64,000 nucleotides of DNA from Altericroceibacterium indicum. Its GTDB lineage: Bacteria; Pseudomonadota; Alphaproteobacteria; Sphingomonadales; Sphingomonadaceae. The notes under the pieces were generated by a model. The model was not told the origin of the DNA and did not search any database. It saw only the letters and a program-made list of their open reading frames with translations. The DNA lies in assembly GCF_009828105.1 (NCBI RefSeq), contig NZ_WTYQ01000001.1, positions 186,001 through 250,000 on the forward strand, written 5' to 3'. Numbering within the stretch: the first letter of the stretch is position 1; each line of letters starts with the position of its first letter. Of the stretch, positions 1-8,604 are shown one piece after another. Position numbers and translations under genes: made by a program.

Positions 1-755
1 TTATTGGCCAGAATTGTGCCATTGGTGATGATGCGGAATGTCCCTTCAAGCTTGGGAAGTTCCGAAGTGTCAGCATTCTTGCTTTCGCCAGCCGCTGCCA
101 GCAAGGCTCCCATTCCTGACGGATTGCTATTGTCTTGCGCTGAAAACCCCGGTGCGGTGATCCGCACGCTATTATCAGCGCGGCGCGTGAGCATGACGAA
201 CTTTTCAACCATTGGCATGTCTTCGATGGTCGGAAAAATAAAATCATGAGTCAGTTTGCTGGTGATTTCAAACTCCACGTTGAACAGGCCTTTCCCAGCA
301 TATTCGACGTTTTTCCAGCCTTTCTGACGGCGCAACTTAGCCGCTATTTCTTCCCCGACATCTGGATCAGAGGGATCAATACCACCCATCATGGATTGCA
401 TAATACCAGCGTTTTTCTGTGCCTCATTCTTGCGGCTGGAGTTGAAGGTTTCCCATTCCTCGCGCTGGGTTTCGATCTCCTCTTGTGTGCAATCACGCTG
501 TGCGTTGGTCTCTTCATCCCAGCAGTGGGGTAAGAATTCTCCGTTGTCTTTCTGCTCGGCGGCCATGGCGGCCAGTTCACTCAGGCCGAGCATGGTGATT
601 TCACCAGTGTAATTATAAGTGAAGCTGCCATCGCGATGCAGATTGAGCGTTGAATCAAATTTTCCCGGCACCAGCATACATGCGGCCAGCAATAATGCTG
701 TGCTGGCCGCACATAGGGCGACTATTGGCCTGCGGATCTCAGTCCAATGAATCAT
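1..755 (-). CDS. Putative lipoprotein, partial (runs off left edge)
   Basis: An open frame of 251 codons runs leftward from an ATG at 753-755 and has no stop before the window edge, so the C-terminus is missing. The N-terminus is a lipoprotein signal: basic start, a hydrophobic stretch rich in Ala/Leu, then a lipobox ending LLAAC, with the Cys near residue 25. The mature part contains a Glu/Gln-rich stretch (about 85-105) and ends in beta-like sequence. It begins 10 bp after the rlmB stop on the same strand, so the two may be co-transcribed. I do not recognise the family. It is probably a periplasmic-facing lipoprotein of unknown function. Confidence 0.7.
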   Translation of the reverse strand, partial: MIHWTEIRRPIVALCAASTALLLAACMLVPGKFDSTLNLHRDGSFTYNYTGEITMLGLSELAAMAAEQKDNGEFLPHCWDEETNAQRDCTQEEIETQREEWETFNSSRKNEAQKNAGIMQSMMGGIDPSDPDVGEEIAAKLRRQKGWKNVEYAGKGLFNVEFEITSKLTHDFIFPTIEDMPMVEKFVMLTRRADNSVRITAPGFSAQDNSNPSGMGALLAAAGESKNADTSELPKLEGTFRIITNGTILAN

Positions 756-765
756 GAGTTCATCC

Positions 766-1557
766 TCAGTTGCGAATCGCTGCGGCGTAGAGCGCGATGG
801 CCGCAGCATTGGAGACATTGAGGCTTTCCATCTGCTCGCTGATGGGAAGCCGGGCGAGGGCATCGCAATGTTGCGCGATATTATGCCGCAAGCCTTCACC
901 TTCTGCACCAAGCACCAGAGCAACCGGGCCGGTTGGCAGAGCTTCAGCAAAAGTGGCTTCGGCTTCACCGGCAAGTCCGATTCGCCAATAACCGGCGTCT
1001 GCCATCTCATCGAGCGCACGTGCCAGATTGACCACACGCACCCAAGGCATTGTTTCCATCGCACCGGAGGCAGATTTTGCCACAACGCCGCTTTCTGGCG
1101 GAGCATGGCGATCCTGCGTCACAATGGCGACCGCGTTGAAAGCAGCGGCAGAGCGTAGAATCGCGCCAACATTGTGCGGGTCTGTGACCTGATCGAGCAC
1201 GACGATTGGGCGTGATGAATCCCCATCCAGCACTTCATCGAGATGCAAATCTTCCAGCGGTTCGCATTCCAGAACCAGCCCCTGATGTGGCGTGTCCCGT
1301 GTGACGAGGCGGGCCAGGTCAGTGACGGCGGCATATTCCACAGGAAAATTTTCTGGCAATTCGCCGTCCAACGCTTCCAGTGCTTCTCGAGTTGCCCACA
1401 GCTTTTTATGTTGCCTGTTGGGATTCATCAGTGCTGCTTCGACTGCATGACGACCCCAGAGCCGCACAACGCCTGCTGCGCTGCGGCCAGAGCCACGCCC
1501 GCCCTGCATACGGCCTGCGCGCCCCCGCAAAGCCTTTTTATCAACATTTTTGGCCAT
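766..1557 (-). CDS. rlmB: 23S rRNA (guanosine-2'-O-)-methyltransferase RlmB, SpoU/TrmH family
   Basis: Protein of 263 aa. An N-terminal substrate-binding domain (about 30-105, WGRHAVEAAL) precedes a SPOUT methyltransferase domain carrying all three SpoU motifs: DPHNVGAILRSA (motif 1), LVLGAEGEGLR (motif 2) and ESLNVSNAAAIALY (motif 3, trefoil knot that binds S-adenosylmethionine). Family knowledge: RlmB 2'-O-methylates G2251 in the P loop of 23S rRNA. The family also includes tRNA-modifying relatives, so the exact target is inferred. The first 28 residues are basic and Gly/Arg rich, as in other alphaproteobacterial members. tRNA-Tyr lies on the opposite strand about 140 bp upstream. Confidence 0.88.
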   Translation of the reverse strand: MAKNVDKKALRGRAGRMQGGRGSGRSAAGVVRLWGRHAVEAALMNPNRQHKKLWATREALEALDGELPENFPVEYAAVTDLARLVTRDTPHQGLVLECEPLEDLHLDEVLDGDSSRPIVVLDQVTDPHNVGAILRSAAAFNAVAIVTQDRHAPPESGVVAKSASGAMETMPWVRVVNLARALDEMADAGYWRIGLAGEAEATFAEALPTGPVALVLGAEGEGLRHNIAQHCDALARLPISEQMESLNVSNAAAIALYAAAIRN

Positions 1558-1700
1558 AAAATCTCCTTATTTGTGCGCGCATGCCAGTAGCCCCATTGAC
1601 AGGCAAGCGCCGCTTCGCCATTGAGCCCCCCACTCGGCCGGACGGTTCCTCTCTCGAGAGGCACTTCAAGTGGAATAAACCCCGCAACCGGCGAACCGGT

Positions 1701-1786
1701 GGACAGGTGGCCGAGTGGTTAAAGGCAGCAGACTGTAAATCTGCCCGCGCAAGCGTACGCTGGTTCGAATCCAGCCCTGTCCACCA
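1701..1786 (+). tRNA. tRNA-Tyr (GTA)
   Basis: The 86-nt sequence folds as a class II tRNA. The acceptor stem GGACAGG pairs with CCUGUCC. The D arm is GCCGAGUGGUUAAAGGC and the anticodon arm GCAGA-CUGUAAA-UCUGC has anticodon GUA. A long variable arm (CCGCGCAAGCGUACG) is followed by the T arm GCUGG-UUCGAAU-CCAGC, discriminator A and an encoded CCA. The long variable arm with GUA is typical of bacterial tRNA-Tyr. Confidence 0.96.
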
Positions 1787-2012
1787 CTTCGCCCCTCTCA
1801 AAACTCAACGCTATATCACTACTGGCGTGGTGGATATTGTTACTTGCTGTGCAGCCTTAATGCTGCCGTTTCCTATGATATCTGTTCGGATGTGTTTCTG
1901 CATCTCGCGAAGATAGGCAGGCGCGTATTTGGGATATTCTTTATTCTTTTAAAGAATGCTTGTTCTTCTGGTTCCTTTTGAAAGACAAGAGGAGAAGAGG
2001 GGGGCATGAAAA

Positions 2013-3561
2013 TTGGATCTTTGCTGGAATTTGCGCAAGATATTTAAATTGGCTGGGCTGGTGCTGACAGGCTTTGGGTTTATGCAGCCAGCCCATGCCA
2101 AATGGCGCGAAGCATCGAGCGAGCATTTTGTCATCTATGCTGATGAAAGAGAGCACAGTCTCCGCCGTTTTACGGAGAGCCTTGAGAATTTTCATGCTGC
2201 ACTGAAACTGATTCTGGCGACGGAGCCTGACACGCCGAGCCCATCCAATCGAGTCACCATCTATCAGGTGGATAGCCAAAAAGACGTTCGTGAACTTATC
2301 GGCAGCAAGAGCCGTTACATTCAAGGTTTCTATGTCCCCAGTGCAGGTGGCTCTCTAGCGATTGTTCCAGACGGAATTTATGGGGGCAAAAGAATCAGCT
2401 CTTCGATGAGTGTGTTGCTTCACGAATATGCGCATCATTTCCAATATGCTGCATCGACTGCGCCGCCTGTTAAGTGGTTGACTGAAGGTTCCGCAGAATT
2501 CTGGGCCGCGGCATCATTTGAACGAGATGGCACGGTGAATGTTGGCGGTGTTCCGATGTCTCGGGCCCATGAGCTACTGAACCTGCCAAAAGTTCCGATC
2601 GAGCAATTGCTGGATAGTGACCTTTACGAAGCCAATCGGGGGCGCAGCTACGATTCGTTCTATGGTCGCAGTTGGCTGCTTTATCACTACCTGATCTTCA
2701 ATAAGGAGCGGCAGGGCCAGTTGATGCAATATATGCGGCTGGTTAGAACAGGCACGCCATCGCTTGAGGCAGGCAAGCAGGCTTTCGGCGATCTGGATCA
2801 GCTCGAAAAGGAACTGTCCGCCTATTTGATGAGTAGGCGCATGAAAACCTTTTCACTTAAGCCTGGCATGTTGGAAATTGGCGATATTACGATCCGCGAA
2901 CTGCGTGATGGTGAAGCTGCGATCATGCCCACCAAAATTGTTTCGAAAACCGGTGTGGATGAAGAGTCGGCGCAGGAAGTGCTGATGGATGCCCGTAAAA
3001 TTGCTGCCAGGTTTCCAGATGACGCTGTGGTGCTGGCAGAGCTTTCAGAGGCGGAGCTGGATGCCGGTAATATCGATCAGGCGGTTGCGTCGGCTGATGC
3101 GGCTATCGGGCGCGATGATGCTTATGCTGATGCCTATGTTCGCAAGATATTTATGCACTCTTCGCGAAGGCTGATGCCGAAAGAATGCGCAACCCACATA
3201 TGCTGAAGCGCGCAAAACCATCATTGCTCTCAATCGGCTGGAAAACGATCATCCGATTCCGCTGATTTATTTCCATCGGCTCTTTGCCGAGCAGGGGGAG
3301 GAAGCCCCCGATATCGCGGTGGATGGGCTGGAGCGTGCGGTGGCCTTGGCACCATTCGATCTCAGTCTACGAATGACGGTCGGGCAATTGATGCTGCAAA
3401 AGGGACGCAAGGAGGCTGCTCGGGCCTATCTCGCTCCAGTTGCTTTTAACCCTCATGGCGGTGAAATGGCGGAGGCCGCCCGTCAACTGATCGAGAATGG
3501 TGAATATGTGCCGACTGCTCCGGTGATAGTGGCGACTTCGCCGGAAGAGGGTGAGACGTAA
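2013..3561 (+). pseudogene. HExxH metallopeptidase-like TPR protein (DUF1570-type), frameshifted
   Basis: The first frame (2013-3206) gives 397 aa. It starts at TTG after a purine-rich ribosome site (1990-2004) and has a signal peptide ending PAHA. The domain contains HEYAHHFQY (HExxH zinc-peptidase signature, encoded near 2430) followed by WLTEGSAEFWA, then a TPR-like tail. Near 3155-3190 the frame is lost. Homologous-looking TPR sequence resumes in the +1 frame (QPTYAEARKTIIALNRLEND) and runs to TAA at 3561. A short stretch in the third frame (ALFAKADAER) also reads sensibly, so two compensating indels are possible. It is either a recent pseudogene or a sequencing error. An ATG at 2006 opens only a 13-codon frame. 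Confidence 0.7.
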
Positions 3562-3579
3562 GCTCTAAGCTCTAAGCTC
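3559..3579. repeat. Tandem 7-mer TAAGCTC x3
   Basis: Three perfect head-to-tail copies of TAAGCTC sit exactly where the + strand TPR pseudogene and the - strand receptor pseudogene converge. The first copy supplies the TAA stop of the former. Likely a small slippage expansion in decaying sequence. Confidence 0.8.
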
Positions 3580-4190
3580 AAGCGAATTGACCCTTCACGC
3601 TGCGCAGGGTGTCGGGGAAGATCCAAAGCTGGCTGGACGACCTGTCAGCATAGCGTTCGTCAAAGATGTTATCTGCCTCCAGGCGTAGAGCGACACGGCA
3701 GGAAAGTGCATATTCCACTGCTGCCTTGGCGGTCACGTAATGGGGCAGGATAAAACCTGCTGCCATCCAGTGCGAGCGGGTCCAGGCGTAATTGCAATGA
3801 TCTGCCAGTTTTCATCGAGCTTTGCACAAAGCGTCGAATTCGATGCCTTTTCTCGACAAGCTGCCCACAGGGACGAGGAAGTTGGGATCGACCGGGTCAT
3901 TGGTGAGAATGTCACGCTTGCCGATGTCAAACCATGTCACAGCCACGTCAATGCCGGGCAGGGCGGCGATTACACCCAATTCGTAGCCATGGCCGCTTTC
4001 GGGGGCAAATCCTGCGCCATCGCGGCCAGTGCCCGAATTGAGCAGGAAGCTTTAGCCCCAGTTACCATGGAGTGCGAAAATATCACTCACTGCTTTCATA
4101 AGCAGCTTCAGCTTCGGCATAGGCCGGGGTGGCAAAACAAATGGTGGGAAGGGTTGCAGCAGCAAGAGCGAAGCATTTGAACAGGTACGA
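3578..4190 (-). pseudogene. TonB-dependent (siderophore-type) receptor remnant
   Basis: Read on the minus strand, the segment begins with a signal-peptide-like sequence (FALAAATLPTICFATPAYA, about 4180-4110). It jumps directly, after a stop, into the C-terminal half of an outer-membrane receptor barrel: LLNSGTGRDGAGFAPESGHG, then YELGVIAALPGIDVAVTWFD, VPVGSLSRKGIEFDA, and a final VALRLEADNIFDERYADRSS ending VKGQFA at 3578. The plug and most of the barrel (about 400 residues) are missing, and at least two further frame breaks occur near 3830 and 3790. The barrel style resembles ferrichrome-type siderophore receptors. It cannot make a functional receptor. The divergent DUF1624 gene is a plausible former partner. 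Confidence 0.75.
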
Positions 4191-4207
4191 GGGTTGATTT
4201 TTGCGAT

Positions 4208-5452
4208 ATGTTGTATCATCGCAATTGCGAAAGGAGACCCATCCTGTCAACCGAAGTTCTCTCTAAACCTGCGAAATTGCTGAAATCTTCCACATCCATT
4301 CCGTCCAGCCGCATCACTTCCATTGATGCACTGCGAGGGCTGGTGATGCTCTTGATGCTTGTCGATCATGCGCGTGAATCCTTCTTCATGAAGTATCAGG
4401 TGAGCGACCCCATGGGGCTGGATTCCACGTCGCCCGATCTGTTCTTCACCCGGTTGGCGGCGCACTTCTGTGCGCCCGTTTTTGTGGGCCTGACCGGTGT
4501 TGCTGCGTGGCTTTACGGGCAGGGGGAGGGGCGTGCCGACACCCCCGCAGCCCATCGCGCAGCCTCAGCCTTCCTGTTCAAGCGAGGGCTGTTCCTGATT
4601 GTGCTGGAATTGACGCTGGTGAGCTTTGCCTGGACCTTTTCTTTCACACCGGAGATTTTCTACCTGCAAGTGATCTGGGCGATTGGCCTATCCATGATTG
4701 TTCTGGCGGCAGCGGTGCATTTGCCGCGATTCTGGCTGGTGATGTTGGGTGCCGCGATCGTTCTGGGGCACAATCTGCTCGATCCGATTGCGGTTGCGCC
4801 GGGGGAGGCAGGCCATGTCCTCTGGGCCATGCTGCATGATCGTGGAATGATTGACCTGCCGTTTGGAGCGCAAGCCCGCACGTCCTATCCCTTACTGCCT
4901 TGGTTTGGGGTTATCATGCTCGGCTATGCCTTGGGGCCGGTATTTGCACGCCATTTTGCAGGGGCAATGCGGCGGCATATTCTGTTTATCCTTGGCCTTG
5001 CTTCATTGGCAGCATTCGCTGTGGCGCGCTTCATTAACATTTATGGTGATCCAACGCCTTGGGAACAGGGGGCAACGCCTTTGCTGAGCGTGATGAGCTT
5101 TCTCAACGTCACCAAATATCCACCCTCGATGGACTTTCTCTTACTCACCCTTGGTGGCGGGCTGCTGTTGCTCGCTGCCTTTGAAAAACTGCCTGACTGG
5201 GCGAATTGCATCTTGAGTATTTTCGGTTCAGTCCCGCTGTTTTTTTACCTATTCCACCTTTACGCGCTGAACCTGCTCAATCGCGCAGTGCAGCCTGTTC
5301 TGGGGGTGGATGAGAGCGGCTTTTATTCGGTGCACCATGTCTGGCAGATATGGGCCATCGCGGCTGCATTGGCAGTGCCAAGCTGGTTCCTTTGCCGCTG
5401 GTTCGCGCGGCGCAAACGCGCGAGCAACCAATGGTGGATGCGCTATTTGTGA
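4208..5452 (+). CDS. DUF1624 / HGSNAT-like acyltransferase-family membrane protein
   Basis: Up to 414 aa with about ten hydrophobic segments. The hallmark ITSIDALRGLVMLLMLVDHA at the start of the first membrane segment identifies the DUF1624 (heparan-alpha-glucosaminide N-acetyltransferase catalytic-like) family. A conserved His/Asp in LVDHARE follows, and YPLLPWFGVIMLGYALG lies in the middle. These inner-membrane proteins probably move acyl groups across or onto periplasmic substrates; the substrate is unknown. The start is uncertain. ATG 4208 lies upstream of a good AGGAG at about 4230-4234, and the first in-frame codon at proper distance is CTG (4244), so the true N-terminus may be shorter. 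It is divergent from the dead TonB receptor. Confidence 0.75.
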   Translation: MLYHRNCERRPILSTEVLSKPAKLLKSSTSIPSSRITSIDALRGLVMLLMLVDHARESFFMKYQVSDPMGLDSTSPDLFFTRLAAHFCAPVFVGLTGVAAWLYGQGEGRADTPAAHRAASAFLFKRGLFLIVLELTLVSFAWTFSFTPEIFYLQVIWAIGLSMIVLAAAVHLPRFWLVMLGAAIVLGHNLLDPIAVAPGEAGHVLWAMLHDRGMIDLPFGAQARTSYPLLPWFGVIMLGYALGPVFARHFAGAMRRHILFILGLASLAAFAVARFINIYGDPTPWEQGATPLLSVMSFLNVTKYPPSMDFLLLTLGGGLLLLAAFEKLPDWANCILSIFGSVPLFFYLFHLYALNLLNRAVQPVLGVDESGFYSVHHVWQIWAIAAALAVPSWFLCRWFARRKRASNQWWMRYL

Positions 5453-5467
5453 ACGCAGTGGCGGGTT

Positions 5468-6373
5468 TCAGAACCAGAAGCGAATGCCCGCCACAAAATT
5501 CGTGACGCTGGGATCATCCCCCTTGGCCCGGGCATAATCGGCGCTCTGGCCCAATTTCCATTCCTGAGCCACGCCAATATAGGGCGCAAATTCGCGCGTC
5601 ACCTCATAGCGCAGGCGAAGGCCCAATTCGGCTGTATCGAGCCCCGCACCGATACCCAGCTCGGGAATATCCTGCGCGGATAGCTTCACTTCGGCACGCG
5701 GCTGGATAATCAGCCGCTGGGTGATGCGCTGATCGATTTCAGCTTCTACCCGGGCAGTCAGATCGCCTTTCTGGGACAGGAAGGCGGCCGCATCCACTTC
5801 AAACTGATAGGGTGCAAGCCCCTGAATGCCGATCACCGCATGGGTGCGGTCTGGCCCGGCGAAGTCCTGACGAACACCCGCCTGAAGATCGAACCATGGG
5901 CCAATCGCATGGCTGTAAAGCGCCTGCACTTCGGCCTGTTCGGGCTTTTTGCCAAAGCTGCCTTCGCCTTCGCTCTTGATCCAGAGAGCGTTAAGGTCCC
6001 CGCCATAACGGGCCTGCGCATCCCACAAATACCCATTGGCTCCATCGCGGGCGCGATATTCCAGCCTGTCCGCCATCATGAACAATCGCGTCTGGGCACC
6101 CATATGGTGGGCCAGTTCTTCGCGCGAGGCTGCCATCGCCTCGGCCCCCCAGATGGCATCTGCCGCGCGGGCAGGGCCGCTGCCCGCAGCGGGCGGCGGC
6201 GGGGCCTGCGTGGTGGGAACGGTGATGTCTGGCTCAGCTGCTTCATCCATCATCATCGCGTGATGATCATGCGCGCCATGATCCATCGGCATGTCCTGCA
6301 TCTGCGCCAGAGCAGGCGTGGAGATGGCCAAAAGGGGCAAGCCCAGAAATGGAAGATAAAGGAGCCGTTCCAT
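5468..6373 (-). CDS. copB: Copper resistance protein B (outer membrane)
   Basis: Protein of 301 aa from the ATG whose first base overlaps the copA stop (TAATG). A signal peptide ends around PALAQ. Next is a Met/His-rich metal-binding segment (MQDMPMDHGAHDHHAMMM), a Pro-rich linker, then a CopB/PcoB beta-barrel domain (LEYRARDGANGYLWDAQARY, VGVRQDF-like strands) ending in the aromatic FRFWF-type outer-membrane C-terminus (GIRFWF). Family knowledge: CopB is an outer-membrane protein of periplasmic copper detoxification, co-expressed with the CopA oxidase. A longer upstream frame exists but lies inside copA, and the overlap start is the natural one. Confidence 0.9.
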   Translation of the reverse strand: MERLLYLPFLGLPLLAISTPALAQMQDMPMDHGAHDHHAMMMDEAAEPDITVPTTQAPPPPAAGSGPARAADAIWGAEAMAASREELAHHMGAQTRLFMMADRLEYRARDGANGYLWDAQARYGGDLNALWIKSEGEGSFGKKPEQAEVQALYSHAIGPWFDLQAGVRQDFAGPDRTHAVIGIQGLAPYQFEVDAAAFLSQKGDLTARVEAEIDQRITQRLIIQPRAEVKLSAQDIPELGIGAGLDTAELGLRLRYEVTREFAPYIGVAQEWKLGQSADYARAKGDDPSVTNFVAGIRFWF

Positions 6374-8139
6374 TAGCCATTCTCCTGCGGGCTGGCAACG
6401 CTGACGATTTGAAACATGCCCGCGTGCATGTGGTAGAGAAGGTGGCAATGAAAGGCCCAGTCGCCCGGTTCATTAGCGGTCAGGTCAAACTGCGCACTGC
6501 CTCCGGGTTGTACAATCACCGTATGTTTGCGCGGTTGGTGGGGCGCATCTTCTCCATTCACCAGCTCAAAGAAATGGCCGTGGAGGTGGATGGGGTGGGC
6601 CATCATCGTGTCATTCACCAGCTTCACCCGCACCCTTTCATTATAGGCAAAGCGGATCGGCTGATCGCTGACGGCAGAAAATGTCTGCCCGTCAAATGAC
6701 CACATATAGCGTTCCATATTACCGGTCAGATGCAGTTCCATGAAGCGCGAGGGCTTGCGCGTGTCTGGATTGGCTTCAAGCGCCGACAATTTGCGATAAT
6801 TGAGCGTGCGATGCGCTACTTTGTCCAGCCCAAGGCCGGGGAAACCCATCCGGTCAACCGGGGCCATGGACACCATGTCGATGCCGGGGCCGACTTTTAC
6901 CGTATCGGGCAGCAGCGAGGTATCGCGCATCGACATGCCAGACATATCCATTGCGCTGCTGCCGGGCTTGGCCACCTTGTCCATAGCCACGGATGCATGG
7001 TTCATCCCCATCGTGGAATGATCCATCTCCATGGCTCCGTGGTTCATCCCCATGTCGGCCATGGTAAGAAGCGGCGGATTGCGTAGAGCCGGGATATCAG
7101 CCCGCGCACCGGGCGCAGAAGTGAGGGTGGCTACGGCCATGCCCGAACGGTCCATGCTTTCGGCCGCGATCGTATAGACCCCTTCATGGCGAGGTTCGAC
7201 AATCACATCATAAGTTTCGGCCACTCCGATCTGGAATTCATCCACTTCTACCGGGCGGATATTCTGCCCATCGGCAGCCACCACGCTCATGGCGAGGCCG
7301 GGGATGCGGATGTTGAAGAATGTCATGGCTGAACCATTGATGATCCGCAGCCGAATACGCTCACCGGGGCTGAACAGAAATTCCAGCCCCTCCTGTGGCC
7401 CGTGGCCATTGGCAAGATAGGTATAGGTGGAGCCTGTCACGTCGAGAATATCGGTCGGCATCATCCGCATCTTGCCCCACATGCGGCGCTGTTCACCCGT
7501 CAGCGGATAATCATCAGTCCAGCTTGTTTGCTGGTAGTTGAAATAGCCTTCGCCCTTTTTGAGCTTGTCAAAAATGGTGTGTGGGGAAAGCGGCGTAAAT
7601 TCGCTCAGCAGCAGCACATAGTCACGGTCGGCCTGCACCGGGTCAGCGCCTGCCGGATCAATTACCAGCGGGCCATAATGGCCGGTCTGTTCCTGCAAGC
7701 CTGAATGGCTATGCCACCAATAGGTGCCGGACTGCCGCACGGGAAATGTGGCGGTGAAGTGGCCGCCTGCCGGAATGCCCGGAAAGCTCACACCGGGCAC
7801 ACCGTCATATTGGAAGGGCAGCAGCAGCCCGTGCCAATGGATCGAGCTATCCACATCCAGCATGTTGTGGATAGCGAGTTGAGCGATGGTGCCTTCCTTC
7901 AGGCGGATGAGCGGGCCGGGCACGCTGCCATTCACTGCAACGGCATGGGATGTGCGGCCCTGAACGCGATGTGTTCCATTACCGATGGTGAGCTTGATGG
8001 CGCCGCCGCTGACTTCATCAAAGCCGGAACGGATAGTTGCGTTCGAAATGCTCATGCCGCGCGCCCAATTGGGCAGGGCGAGCGAGGCTCCGCTCAGAGC
8101 CATCGTGCCAAACAGCTTTCTGCGTGTGAAACCAGCCAT
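6373..8139 (-). CDS. copA: Copper resistance multicopper oxidase CopA/PcoA
   Basis: Protein of 588 aa starting MAGFTRRKLFG, a twin-arginine signal, so the folded oxidase is exported by Tat. Three cupredoxin domains carry all copper ligand motifs: HWHG (about 101), HSHSG (143), HPIHLHGHFFE (about 515) and HCHLLYHMHAGM (about 567). A Met/His-rich region at about 360-405 (MADMGMNHGAMEMDHSTMGM) is typical of CopA and binds extra copper. It oxidises Cu(I) in the periplasm. AAGGGG lies 8 bp before the chosen ATG; an upstream in-frame ATG would add residues that spoil the Tat signal. It is divergent from csoR, with the operator 42 bp upstream. Confidence 0.93.
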   Translation of the reverse strand: MAGFTRRKLFGTMALSGASLALPNWARGMSISNATIRSGFDEVSGGAIKLTIGNGTHRVQGRTSHAVAVNGSVPGPLIRLKEGTIAQLAIHNMLDVDSSIHWHGLLLPFQYDGVPGVSFPGIPAGGHFTATFPVRQSGTYWWHSHSGLQEQTGHYGPLVIDPAGADPVQADRDYVLLLSEFTPLSPHTIFDKLKKGEGYFNYQQTSWTDDYPLTGEQRRMWGKMRMMPTDILDVTGSTYTYLANGHGPQEGLEFLFSPGERIRLRIINGSAMTFFNIRIPGLAMSVVAADGQNIRPVEVDEFQIGVAETYDVIVEPRHEGVYTIAAESMDRSGMAVATLTSAPGARADIPALRNPPLLTMADMGMNHGAMEMDHSTMGMNHASVAMDKVAKPGSSAMDMSGMSMRDTSLLPDTVKVGPGIDMVSMAPVDRMGFPGLGLDKVAHRTLNYRKLSALEANPDTRKPSRFMELHLTGNMERYMWSFDGQTFSAVSDQPIRFAYNERVRVKLVNDTMMAHPIHLHGHFFELVNGEDAPHQPRKHTVIVQPGGSAQFDLTANEPGDWAFHCHLLYHMHAGMFQIVSVASPQENG

Positions 8140-8180
8140 TGCGCGCCCCTTGGAATTTCCTACCATGAGATAAATGATAA

Positions 8181-8197
8181 ATACCCCATAGGGGTAT
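8181..8197. promoter_or_regulatory. CsoR-type operator
   Basis: ATACCCC-ATA-GGGGTAT is a perfect 7-bp inverted repeat with a 3-bp spacer. It matches the known GC-tract palindrome bound by copper-sensing CsoR proteins. It sits between divergent copA (start 8139) and csoR (start 8209), so one site could repress both. The assignment is by motif and context. Confidence 0.85.
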
Positions 8198-8208
8198 ATC
8201 AAGGAGCA

Positions 8209-8484
8209 ATGATGAAAGAAGGAAGCAAGGCCACTATCAATCGCCTGCGTCGGATTGAAGGGCAGGTGCGCGGATTAGCGCAAATGCTGGAGGATGATCG
8301 CTATTGCATTGACATTTTGCACCAGCTTCAGGCGGTGAAATCAGCACTCGACAAGGTGGAAAGCGCCGTTCTGAAAGATCACGCATCTTGCTGTGTGGCT
8401 GATGCGATCAAGTCCGGTGACGTGGAAGAGCAGAAAGCAAAGTTCGCTGAATTGATTGATTTGTTTGAGAAAGTGAAGCGCTAG
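8209..8484 (+). CDS. csoR: Copper-sensing transcriptional repressor CsoR
   Basis: Protein of 91 aa, all-helical CsoR/RcnR family (INRLRRIEGQVRGLAQMLED). The Cu(I) ligand set is visible as Cys in RYCIDIL and His and Cys in DHASCC (His plus four to Cys), with the second-shell Tyr before the first Cys. Family knowledge: apo-CsoR tetramers bind the operator and Cu(I) releases them. AAGGAG (8201-8206) supports ATG 8209 or the adjacent ATG 8212. The open frame extends far upstream, but that part is antisense to copA and is rejected. The palindrome 12 bp upstream implies autoregulation together with copAB. Confidence 0.92.
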   Translation: MMKEGSKATINRLRRIEGQVRGLAQMLEDDRYCIDILHQLQAVKSALDKVESAVLKDHASCCVADAIKSGDVEEQKAKFAELIDLFEKVKR

Positions 8485-8604
8485 GCTTCGAGGGCCAAAT
8501 CCAGATTTGGCCTTGGGATTTGCTTTGCATAGTTTCCGGTCAGGGAGCGGTTTCTGGCACATGGCTCTATTGCGGGTGTTTGTGCAAAGGTTCAAAATGA
8601 CCAT

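Noticed and set aside
3740-4180. 146-aa plus-strand frame over the receptor remnant
   Set aside because: The minus strand clearly carries receptor sequence in pieces; the plus frame has no family resemblance.
7705-8208. Long 5' extension of the csoR frame
   Set aside because: It is antisense to copA and crosses the operator; CsoR family length and AAGGAG support the start at 8209.
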